Shown in pieces: positions 1 to 5,742 of a stretch of 5,742 nt of DNA. The stretch spans positions 1 through 5,742 of the forward strand of contig JAJZJJ010000231.1 in assembly GCA_021810175.1 (NCBI GenBank), given 5' to 3'. Position numbers and translations under genes: made by a program. This DNA comes from Acidobacteriota bacterium. GTDB taxonomy: Bacteria > Acidobacteriota > Terriglobia > Terriglobales > Acidobacteriaceae. Position 1 is the stretch's first letter, and each line of letters opens with the position of its first letter. The notes beneath the pieces were generated by a model. That model saw nothing but the letters and a program-made list of their open reading frames with translations. It had not been told where the DNA came from and made no database searches.

Positions 1-265
1 GCCTGGACAGATCAGCAGCGTCCTGCCGATTTACGCGGGCACGAACACCAGCCAGCCGGTAGGCTATGCGATCTACAAGCTGATCGACAGCGAACCGGCC
101 GGGCAGCGGCAGCTTTCCGATCCGCGCGTGCAGCAGGCGATTCGCCAGCGGCTGCGCGAGAGTCAGGAACAGCTGCTGAAGAATGCTTATCTGGAAGTCC
201 TGCGCGACCAGGCGCATGTGGTGAACTACTACGCCCAGCAAATCTTCAGGAACGGTGCACAGTAG
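1..265 (+). CDS. C-terminal end of a SurA/parvulin-type peptidyl-prolyl cis-trans isomerase (5' part outside the window)
   Basis: Codons run in frame from base 2 to a TAG at 263-265, giving 87 residues; the start lies left of the window. The visible tail has a short beta-type segment (VGYAIYKLIDSEPAGQ) like the last strand of a parvulin PPIase domain. It is followed by a long charged, Gln/Arg-rich helix (DPRVQQAIRQRLRESQEQLL) and a terminal helix ending NYYAQQIFRNGAQ. This arrangement is typical of periplasmic SurA/PrsA-like foldases, where the C-terminal helix packs back on the N-terminal chaperone domain. Such proteins help outer-membrane and exported proteins fold. The catalytic parvulin core and signal peptide are not in view, so the call rests on the tail alone and on resemblance to acidobacterial peptidylprolyl isomerases. 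The gene converges with the minus-strand operon and ends at its own terminator 22 bases downstream, so it is a separate transcription unit. Confidence 0.72.
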   Translation, partial: PGQISSVLPIYAGTNTSQPVGYAIYKLIDSEPAGQRQLSDPRVQQAIRQRLRESQEQLLKNAYLEVLRDQAHVVNYYAQQIFRNGAQ

Positions 266-287
266 GGGCACACGTTCGGGAGACACG

Positions 288-319
288 CGGCCGGGAGAAT
301 CTCCCGGCCGTTTCTATTT
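288..319 (+). terminator. Rho-independent terminator of the PPIase gene
   Basis: A perfect 10-bp GC-rich stem, CGGCCGGGAG (288-297) with CTCCCGGCCG (301-310), closes over the 3-base loop AAT. It is followed directly by TTTCTATTT (311-319). This is a textbook intrinsic terminator for + strand transcription. Its T-rich tail overlaps the stop and last codon of the convergent minus-strand gene (stop at 314-316). Read from the minus strand the stem is followed by CGTGTCTCCC, without a U-tract, so it looks one-directional, although the hairpin could still protect the 3' end of the operon mRNA. Confidence 0.87.
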
Positions 320-2062
320 GCCGAAAGCCTCGCTCTTCACCACGCCGGTTCCTTCGCGGATGGTGTGCAGCTTACCGGCGGCGAGTCCCTTGTAGGTCTC
401 TTTGGCGCCGCTGGGCCAGAAGATCTCGAAATCCGCCGTGGTGGCCTTGCCGATTCCGTAGTGCAGCCGCGGATCGTTGACCGAGATGTAGCTGCCCTGG
501 CTGGACAGCATCTGTGCCTGAACCTTGCCCTCGTAGTGGCCGAGCACCCGCGCGCCGATCGCGCTGCGGTTGCTCTTTGTGCCTTCCAGCTTGATCTTGA
601 CCCAGTTGTTGCTCTTCGGGGCATCGTTGCGGAGCAGCGACGGCGGCTCGTTGCGGTTCATGATGAGCACATCGAGATCGCCATCGTTGTCGAAATCGCC
701 GAAGGCGCAGCCTCGGCTGTTGTGCGGGGCCGATATGCCCGGGCCGCCGCCGTGCAACATTTCCTCGAAGGTCGCGTTGTGCTCATTGCGGAAGAGCAGA
801 CGCGGGGTCATGCGCGGGAAGCGAACCGGATATTTGGGCGCCAGTTCCGGATACACTGTGCCGGTGACGATCAGGATGTCCGGATAGCCGTCGTTGTCCA
901 GGTCGGTCATCCCCACGCCCCAGCAAATGAAACGGTGCTCGTTGCCGATTCCGGCTGGTCCGGCCACCGAGTCGAAGTAGCCTTTGCCATCGTTGCGGTA
1001 CAGCCCGATCGGCTGATTGTAGAAGTGGGTCCGCACAATATCGAGATGGCCGTCGAGGTTGTAATCGCCGACGCCCACGCCCATTCCGCTCATGCGCTGT
1101 CCGTCGGGACTGACGGCCAGTCCCCGCAGAAGCGCCTCCTCGCGGAAGGTGCCGTCGTGGTTGTTCATCAGCAGGAAGCTGAAGGTCATGTCGCAGGCGA
1201 CAAAAATGTCCGGCCAGCCGTCCTCGTCGGCGTCGAGAACCACCGCGGTGAGCGCATAGGAGCCGCTTAGCGCGCCAATGCCGCTTTCCTTCGAGGCGTC
1301 CGTGAAGGTGCCGTCGCCGTTGTTGCGGAAAAAATACTGGTGCGGCGCCTGTAGTCCCATCGGACCGCAGTTGACGGGTACACCCTCGTAATTGCAGTTT
1401 GGAACCGACATCGAAGGCCTGGGGCCATGGACGATGTCGATATCGATGTAGTTGCCCACAAACAGGTCCAGCAGACCATTCCGCCGGGTTTCGATGAAGG
1501 TGCAGCCGGAGCCGTAGAGCGTGCCCGTCTGCAGCAGCCCGGCCTCTTTTGTCACATCGGTGAAGGTGCCGTTGCCGTTGTTGCGGTAGAGCTTATTGTG
1601 GCCGTAGTAGGTCACAAAGATATCGTCGTAGCCGTCGTTGTTGTAATCGCCAACGCAGACGCCCATGGCCCAGCCGCTATGCAGCAGGCCGGCCTTCTCC
1701 GTCACGTCGGTAAAAGTGCCGTCGCGGTTATTGTGGTAGAGCCGGTTGGTCGCGCCGGGCGGAATACCGCTGAGCCGGCGGCCGGTGGGCAGAAAGATGT
1801 CCATCCACCCGTCGTTGTCGTAGTCGATGAAGGCGCAGCCGCATCCGGTGATTTCAAGAATGTAGGTTGCGTTATCGACACCGCCGTAGATCACCGGCTT
1901 CGTCAGGCCCGCCTGGGCGCCCACATCCACAAACCGGGAAAACGGCGCTGCGGAGTCAGGTGTGGCGGCCGTGGCCTGCAGGGAGCGCGGCAGCAGAGCG
2001 GGCGCGGCGGCAGCCGGCAGACTGCGCAAAACCTGCCGTCGCGTCCAGTGATTGTCCTTCAT
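314..2062 (-). CDS. Tat-exported CRTAC1-family protein: FG-GAP/VCBS beta-propeller with C-terminal ASPIC/UnbV domain
   Basis: 582 residues from ATG (2062-2060) to TAG (316-314). The N-terminus has a twin-arginine signal: TRRQVLR at residues 7-13, an Ala/Leu/Pro stretch, and a possible cleavage site after LQA (30). The body is a series of FG-GAP/VCBS repeats with Asp-rich calcium loops at residues 80-88 (DYDNDGWMD), 139-147, 277-285, 333-341, 387-395 and 456-464. A seventh position (191-199, ETRRNGLLD) is degenerate. Several repeats carry the companion string of the type LYRNNGNGTFTDVT. A Cys-containing insert (C223, C232) sits between repeats. Residues about 497-565 match the ASPIC/UnbV domain (SAIGARV start, FEIFWPSG, then a short turn). 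Family members are exported and predicted to form calcium-binding propellers; their biochemical role is unknown. Length is normal for bacterial CRTAC1 proteins. It is the last gene of the apparent operon, 39 bases after the TPR gene, with AGAGGT 11 bases before the ATG. The family call is firm; the function is open. Confidence 0.95.
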   Translation of the reverse strand: MKDNHWTRRQVLRSLPAAAAPALLPRSLQATAATPDSAAPFSRFVDVGAQAGLTKPVIYGGVDNATYILEITGCGCAFIDYDNDGWMDIFLPTGRRLSGIPPGATNRLYHNNRDGTFTDVTEKAGLLHSGWAMGVCVGDYNNDGYDDIFVTYYGHNKLYRNNGNGTFTDVTKEAGLLQTGTLYGSGCTFIETRRNGLLDLFVGNYIDIDIVHGPRPSMSVPNCNYEGVPVNCGPMGLQAPHQYFFRNNGDGTFTDASKESGIGALSGSYALTAVVLDADEDGWPDIFVACDMTFSFLLMNNHDGTFREEALLRGLAVSPDGQRMSGMGVGVGDYNLDGHLDIVRTHFYNQPIGLYRNDGKGYFDSVAGPAGIGNEHRFICWGVGMTDLDNDGYPDILIVTGTVYPELAPKYPVRFPRMTPRLLFRNEHNATFEEMLHGGGPGISAPHNSRGCAFGDFDNDGDLDVLIMNRNEPPSLLRNDAPKSNNWVKIKLEGTKSNRSAIGARVLGHYEGKVQAQMLSSQGSYISVNDPRLHYGIGKATTADFEIFWPSGAKETYKGLAAGKLHTIREGTGVVKSEAFGK

Positions 2063-2073
2063 GGTGATCGCAG

Positions 2074-2079
2074 ACCTCT
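2074..2079 (-). promoter_or_regulatory. Probable ribosome binding site of the CRTAC1-family gene
   Basis: On the minus strand AGAGGT lies 11 bases before the ATG at 2062. The spacing is on the long side, but no other in-frame start nearby gives an intact twin-arginine signal peptide. This supports the chosen start and separate translation initiation after the TPR stop at 2102-2104. Confidence 0.45.
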
Positions 2080-2101
2080 GGGAAAAGTGATGCCCGGGGA
2101 G

Positions 2102-4900
2102 TTACTTTCCAGTCGCAGGCTGATTGGCCGCGACGATTTGCTTTTCTAATGACTGAGCTTCCGCGTTGTGGGGATCCAGCAGGAGAGCGCTTTCCGCCGC
2201 CGACTGGGCTTCGGTGAACTTCGATTCGGTGGCCAGTATGGCCGCCAGGCTGATCCATGCCTGGGTATACCCGGGGGCATCCTGAACCGCCTGCCGGAAG
2301 TGCTTTTCGGCGGAAGTCAGGTCGCCCACCTGGGATTCGAGATAGCCCAGCTGGTACTGGGCCAGGGCGAAGGTGGGATCGTCCTGAACCACTTTCTGCA
2401 GGGTCGCCTGTTCGGCCGCGGTATCGCCCGCAGCCTGCTGCGCCACAGCGAGCTTATATCCCACCAGAGCATTGTCGGGGGTTGCGTTGAATGCCTGCGT
2501 CAGCAGCTGAATGGCGTATTTGTAGTTCTTCTGCTCCATCGCCTGCGCCGCTTCCGCAGCGTTGGTGGAGGCCAGCGTTTTGTTCTGCCTGTTTTTCACG
2601 GCCTGCTGGTACAGCGCCAGCTCTTTGCGGGCGCCAGCCTGGTCGCCCAGATGGCCGAGAGTCTGGGCCAGCTGGAAATATGCCTCCGTCTCCTGCGTCC
2701 CCAGCTGGATGGCCTGTTCGAACTCCTTCTTTGCCCCGGCGTAATCCTGGAGATGAGAGAGCGCGATGCCCAGCCGGTAGTGGACGTCGGGCATTTGCGG
2801 CTTGAGGGTTGCCGCTTCGGTCAGATACTTCTTTGCCTCGGCATAATTCCCCGTCTGGTTGTCGAGCATCCCATTGTCATACAGGGTCTCAAAATCATGC
2901 GGCGCCTCGGTCAGGAGCTTCTCTCCAATAGGGCGAGCCAGTGACCATTTCTGATTCTGGACGAGCGTTTGAAAATAGTCGCTCTGCGCGGCCACGGAAT
3001 TGGGGAGAAGTTCGTAGGTCCTTTTCGCCACCGCTTCCGCCTGATCGTCCCGCGCGATCTTCATGTCCAGCAGAACCAGCGTTCTGGAAAGAGCAATGGA
3101 CTTTGGATCGCGTTCCAGCCCTTTCTCGGCTGTCTCGATGGCCTGCAGGGGTCTGGTGGTGCGATACTCCGCAATGGCCAGATTGTTGACCGAATCGATG
3201 TCGAGATTCGTCCGGGGCTGAAGCAGAGCCACGACCGCTTCATAGTCGTTGGTCTGGAACAGCGAATGGGTCAGGCCGTGGAGCGCCACAGTCGAGTTGG
3301 GATCGATTGCCAGCGCTGCCTGCCACTGGGGGATGGCCAGTTGCGGCTCAGAGAGATTGCCGTAAACGGTTGCCAGAAGAAGGTGGCTCACGATCACACT
3401 GGAATCGAGCCGGATCGATTCCTGAAGCGGCGCCACGGCTTGCTGGTAATGACCCAGATTGCAGAAGGCAAGACCCAGCAGATAGTGGTATTGCGCCGAC
3501 TGTGGATCGAGTTGAATCACCTTCTGCAGCGTTGCGGCTTCTCCTGCGTAGTCGCCGGCCTGGTCCTGTGCGGAGGAAAGCCTGTATCCGAGTGCCGGGT
3601 TATCCGGCGCCGCATCGAACGCCTCAGTGAGAATATGAACGGCGTGGGCAAAGTTCTTCTGTTGCAGCGCAACTTTGGCCTCCGCGATTTTGCTGGCGAC
3701 GATGGTGGAATTTTCTCTGTCCCGGACCGCCTGCTGATAGAGGACCAGCTGCTTCCTGGCCCCTGCGGTATCGCCCAGATGGCTCAGAGACTGGGCGAGA
3801 GCGAAGTGAGCCTCCGGTTCCGTGGCTCCCAGCTGAATGGCCAGTTCGAGCTGCTTTTTTGCCCCGGCATAGTCGTTGAGGTGGAAAAGCGTGATTCCCA
3901 GGTGGTACCGCAGGTCCGCCATTTTCGGCCGGAGGGCGGCGGCGGCCAGGAGATGTTCTTTGGCCGCCGCGTACTGTCTCTGCTGGCTCTCAAGCACGCC
4001 GTTGTCATACAGCGTGTCGAAGGCGTGGGGTGCTTCGGCCAGGAGCTTCCTGCCCAGCGGCACGCCTGGCCCCCAGTCGCCGTTAACGATCAGCGTTTGA
4101 AAATACGTTTCCTGTGCAGCTACAGAATCCGGATGCAGTTCGTAGCTCTTCCGCGCCACCACCTCGGCGTTATCAGTCAGGGCCGCCTTCAGATACAGGA
4201 CCACCAGTGTCCGCGCCAGATGGAGAGAGGATGGATGAGCCTGCAGCGCGTCGGACGCGGTCTGAATCGCGCCTTTGCTGTTACCCGTCCGGTATTCGGC
4301 AATCGCCAGACTGTCCGCCAGACTGGCATCCAGTTTCTTCCTGGGCTGGAGCAAACGGACCACCCCGGCATCATCGTTCGCATCCAGAAGCGACTGCGTC
4401 AGCCCGTGAAGGGCGATCGAGGAATTCGCATCGATTTTCAGGGCCGCCTGCCACTCCGGTATGGCCAGCTGAGGTCTGGAAAGCTGGGCATACACCGATC
4501 CCAGCAGGAGGTGGGTCTTGAGCGAATGCGGCGCGGCCTGTGCTGAAAGCTGCAGCGGAGCCACCGCCGCTTCAAAATCCTTCGTTCCATAAAGCGACAG
4601 CCCCAGCAGGTAGTTAAGCTGAGGCGATTGGGGATCGATCCTGAGCGCCGACCGAAAGGCCGACTGCGCGCAGGCAAACTGATTATGGCCGCCGTACCAG
4701 TTGCCCAGGTCAGCCCATGCCTGGGCCGTGGGATGATTCTTCAGTGCTGCGGCCAGAGCGGGAGGCCTGTTGCAAACCGTCTGTCCACTCGCAGAAACGC
4801 CGCTCGATGCCATCGCCGCCAGCGCCAGGAGAGCCGCGAACGATGCACCACGATACCACCGGCGCGATTGTATCGCCGCTGCATTGCGGGTATGAGACAT
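2102..4900 (-). CDS. Large exported tetratricopeptide-repeat (TPR) protein with internal 376-residue tandem duplication
   Basis: 932 residues from ATG (4900-4898) to TAA (2104-2102). The N-terminus is a signal peptide: basic segment (SRRWYR, 13-18), hydrophobic core (about 19-31) and a VSA cleavage site at 35-37. SRRWYR loosely recalls a Tat motif, but a Sec signal is more likely. From about residue 58 to 915 the protein is a near-continuous array of about 25 TPR or TPR-like helix pairs of 34 residues. Signatures such as YLLGLSLYGTKDFEAAVAPLQ and YRLGIALSHLQDYAGAKKEF recur. Residues 86-461 and 462-837 are two copies of one 11-unit block, and 838 to the end is a partial third. Such arrays form right-handed superhelices that bind other proteins; no catalytic domain is seen. 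Cysteines are few (C43, C77, C480). The gene sits between the cytochrome (79 bases upstream) and the CRTAC1-family gene (39 bases downstream), suggesting a scaffold or assembly role in the envelope. The open frame continues upstream to 5251, but there it lies out of frame over the cytochrome gene and is not coding. An alternative ATG at 4939 would add 13 residues (MVLLTFLTAIFRH). It has only a G-rich stretch before it and would spoil the signal peptide layout, so 4900 is preferred although it lacks a clear Shine-Dalgarno sequence. Confidence 0.95.
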   Translation of the reverse strand: MSHTRNAAAIQSRRWYRGASFAALLALAAMASSGVSASGQTVCNRPPALAAALKNHPTAQAWADLGNWYGGHNQFACAQSAFRSALRIDPQSPQLNYLLGLSLYGTKDFEAAVAPLQLSAQAAPHSLKTHLLLGSVYAQLSRPQLAIPEWQAALKIDANSSIALHGLTQSLLDANDDAGVVRLLQPRKKLDASLADSLAIAEYRTGNSKGAIQTASDALQAHPSSLHLARTLVVLYLKAALTDNAEVVARKSYELHPDSVAAQETYFQTLIVNGDWGPGVPLGRKLLAEAPHAFDTLYDNGVLESQQRQYAAAKEHLLAAAALRPKMADLRYHLGITLFHLNDYAGAKKQLELAIQLGATEPEAHFALAQSLSHLGDTAGARKQLVLYQQAVRDRENSTIVASKIAEAKVALQQKNFAHAVHILTEAFDAAPDNPALGYRLSSAQDQAGDYAGEAATLQKVIQLDPQSAQYHYLLGLAFCNLGHYQQAVAPLQESIRLDSSVIVSHLLLATVYGNLSEPQLAIPQWQAALAIDPNSTVALHGLTHSLFQTNDYEAVVALLQPRTNLDIDSVNNLAIAEYRTTRPLQAIETAEKGLERDPKSIALSRTLVLLDMKIARDDQAEAVAKRTYELLPNSVAAQSDYFQTLVQNQKWSLARPIGEKLLTEAPHDFETLYDNGMLDNQTGNYAEAKKYLTEAATLKPQMPDVHYRLGIALSHLQDYAGAKKEFEQAIQLGTQETEAYFQLAQTLGHLGDQAGARKELALYQQAVKNRQNKTLASTNAAEAAQAMEQKNYKYAIQLLTQAFNATPDNALVGYKLAVAQQAAGDTAAEQATLQKVVQDDPTFALAQYQLGYLESQVGDLTSAEKHFRQAVQDAPGYTQAWISLAAILATESKFTEAQSAAESALLLDPHNAEAQSLEKQIVAANQPATGK
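2390..3517 (-). repeat. Tandem repeat unit 2 of the TPR gene (1128 bp, residues 462-837)
   Basis: Second full copy, beginning IQLDPQSAQYHYLLGL and ending ATLQKV. Hand counting against unit 1 gives about 211 identical residues out of 376 (about 56%). Conservation extends across the whole block, including linker-like TPRs that diverge from the consensus, which marks duplication of the block and not just shared TPR consensus. The sequence after it (838 onward, DDPTFALAQYQLGYLESQVGD) continues in the same 376-residue register as a partial third copy that runs to the C-terminus with weaker similarity. Confidence 0.92.
3518..4645 (-). repeat. Tandem repeat unit 1 of the TPR gene (1128 bp, residues 86-461)
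   Basis: First full copy of a block of about eleven TPR units, beginning LRIDPQSPQLNYLLGL and ending ATLQKV. It aligns with the following unit at a constant offset of 376 residues with no gaps. Best conserved stretches are QPQLAIP-like helices (around 143-156), LAIAEYRT (198-205), YFQTL (266-270), TLYDNG (296-301), DYAGAKK (343-349) and GDTAGARK (376-383). Confidence 0.92.
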
Positions 4901-4906
4901 ATGTCT
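4895..4906. promoter_or_regulatory. 12-bp perfect palindrome over the TPR start codon
   Basis: AGACATATGTCT is a perfect inverted repeat that includes the ATG of the TPR gene (4900-4898). It lies at the edge of the AT-rich patch 4901-4940, which also holds TGTTAACA and repeated TTAAC/TTTTTAA strings in an otherwise GC-rich region. It could be a protein-binding site or a weak translational hairpin, but chance is a real possibility, because a 12-mer palindrome around CATATG is not rare. Confidence 0.2.
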
Positions 4907-4979
4907 GAAAATTGCGGTTAAAAATGTTAACAACACCATACTGAAGCCCCGCCCCGAGAGCAAGCGTTTTTGCGCGCCT

Positions 4980-5742
4980 TCAGTCAGGATAAGGCTCGCC
5001 GGTTTTGACGACGCGGATGTCATGATCCCGGAAGTACAATCCATGGTTGCCGGGCAGCTCGATTCTTGGCATATGACAGCTGACGCAGTGGGACTTGGCC
5101 ACCGGACACACCCGGGCCTTGCCGACGATCGTGGGTTTGGCATCCGGGGCATGGCAGGCCAGGCATTTGCTGTCGTAATCGACCAGCCTGCGGTCGAGGT
5201 TTTTATGCGGATCGTGGCACGCGATGCAGCTGATCCGCGGGTCGGTGCCAATAAAGCACTGGCTCAGTTCCATACGGTAGGGTTGAAAGCGCACGTCCAT
5301 CTTGCCCAGCCATCCATTGCGCACCACAGTGGAGAACGAGCGGTGGCACTGCCCGCAGAAGCTCGCCATGGAAGCCGCGGAGATGTATTTAAGGCTGGGC
5401 GGCTGCTGGCTGAAGTTGTCCACCGCTGCCTCCTGCGCATGCTGCAGCGCGCCCTGATGGCAATGCGAGCAGCTCAGGCCCGGATGCAGCGTGTCCAGCG
5501 TCAGCTTGTGATGGCTGACCGAATTCGTGGAGTGGCAGGCGAAGCACGAATTGACATCCATCGTCGAAAGCCTGCGCCCCATGGCCTGCACCAGGGTCTG
5601 CGGCCGCAGCTGCTCGTCCCCGGTCGTGATCCCCAGCGCATGCTTTCCCGCGTAATAGCTGACCAGGCTCTCGTAAAACGCGCCCTGGTACTCGAAGACC
5701 CACGTCTGCGTGCCGGCGCCGAACGCGTAGTAGATGGGCAGC
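4980..5742 (-). CDS. Multiheme c-type cytochrome, c554-like (N-terminal part outside the window)
   Basis: The frame is open from the right edge (first full codon 5741-5739) to TGA at 4982-4980, giving 253 visible residues; the start, signal peptide and possibly further hemes lie beyond 5742. Six CxxCH heme-attachment motifs are present: CFACH (5546-5532), CSHCH (5471-5457), CGQCH (5357-5343), CIACH (5228-5214), CLACH (5165-5151) and CVSCH (5087-5073). Many other histidines (HH 14 bases past the first motif, DPHKN, GNHG, RDHD) could be distal ligands. Two Cys lie outside the motifs, one in the stretch ARVCPVAKSH just before the last heme. The lead segment (YYAFGAGTQTWVF, then YYESLVSYY) and the terminal CVSCHMPRIELPGNHGLYF/DHDIRV pattern fit the cytochrome c554 / doubled-CXXCH multiheme family. 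These are periplasmic or outer-face electron carriers matured by the Ccm or Ccs system. No catalytic signature assigns a substrate. A GTG within the frame at 5591 is internal, since homologous-looking sequence continues upstream of it. It appears to be the first visible gene of the operon with the TPR and CRTAC1-family genes. Confidence 0.92.
   Translation of the reverse strand, partial: LPIYYAFGAGTQTWVFEYQGAFYESLVSYYAGKHALGITTGDEQLRPQTLVQAMGRRLSTMDVNSCFACHSTNSVSHHKLTLDTLHPGLSCSHCHQGALQHAQEAAVDNFSQQPPSLKYISAASMASFCGQCHRSFSTVVRNGWLGKMDVRFQPYRMELSQCFIGTDPRISCIACHDPHKNLDRRLVDYDSKCLACHAPDAKPTIVGKARVCPVAKSHCVSCHMPRIELPGNHGLYFRDHDIRVVKTGEPYPD

Noticed and set aside
365..1270. 301-codon + strand open frame opposite the CRTAC1-family gene (and another at 1427-2149)
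   Set aside because: Both are antisense shadows. Their Val/Ala-rich low-complexity translation mirrors the repeated Asp-loop codons of the real gene.
2969..4546. 525-codon open frame on the + strand opposite the TPR gene
   Set aside because: It lies wholly antisense to the TPR gene, shows the same 1128-base periodicity as a mirror of that gene, has no recognisable domain, and is best explained by GC-rich codon use leaving the opposite frame open.
4938..4966. Possible sigma70-like promoter on the minus strand (TTGCTC, 17 bases, TATGGT) before the TPR gene
   Set aside because: The -35 matches only 3 of 6 and the -10 only 4 of 6 consensus bases, and the spacer is very G-rich. The match is too weak to list as a feature.
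4961..4982. Candidate terminator just after the cytochrome stop (AAGGCG with CGCTT around an A-rich loop, minus strand)
   Set aside because: The stem is short and has a bulge, with no T-tract after it; the A-run is in the loop. It does not argue against co-transcription with the TPR gene.
4901..5251. Upstream extension of the TPR reading frame to an ATG at 5251
   Set aside because: The extension runs out of frame through the cytochrome gene, including three CxxCH motifs there. It lacks protein-like character and would bury the signal peptide 117 residues inside.
5389..5703. 104-codon minus-strand frame overlapping the cytochrome
   Set aside because: It is in a different frame from the one carrying the heme motifs, is Ala/Gly/Arg-rich and has no motif; it is a shadow of the cytochrome gene.

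Overview
The window looks like chromosomal DNA of a GC-rich (about 60% by eye), soil-type Gram-negative bacterium, most likely an Acidobacteriota (Terriglobia-like) member. The basis is protein content: an export-chaperone-like PPIase tail, a c554-type multiheme cytochrome, a very long periplasmic TPR protein and a CRTAC1/ASPIC-UnbV beta-propeller. That combination is familiar from Acidobacteria and Planctomycetes. The taxonomic call is inference.

Layout: positions 1-265 (+ strand) hold the last 87 codons of a SurA/parvulin-type peptidyl-prolyl isomerase, followed by a strong intrinsic terminator (288-319). Everything else reads on the minus strand as one apparent operon, from right to left. 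First comes a multiheme c-type cytochrome that runs off the right edge (5742-4980, six CxxCH motifs visible). Next is a 932-residue exported TPR protein (4900-2102), then a 582-residue Tat-exported FG-GAP/VCBS beta-propeller with a C-terminal ASPIC/UnbV domain (2062-314). The gaps are 79 and 39 bases with no terminator in them. No gene-free stretch exceeds 80 bases, and no RNA gene, CRISPR array or mobile element was seen.

All three minus-strand products carry or imply export signals, so the cluster plausibly builds an envelope assembly: a heme-wire cytochrome, a large TPR scaffold and a calcium-binding propeller. The function of this grouping is not established. Electron transfer at the envelope is a hypothesis that rests on the cytochrome.

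The most striking sequence feature is inside the TPR gene. A 376-residue (1128-base) block of about eleven TPR units is repeated in tandem without a single insertion or deletion, at about 56% amino-acid identity by hand count. A third, partial copy continues in the same register to the C-terminus.
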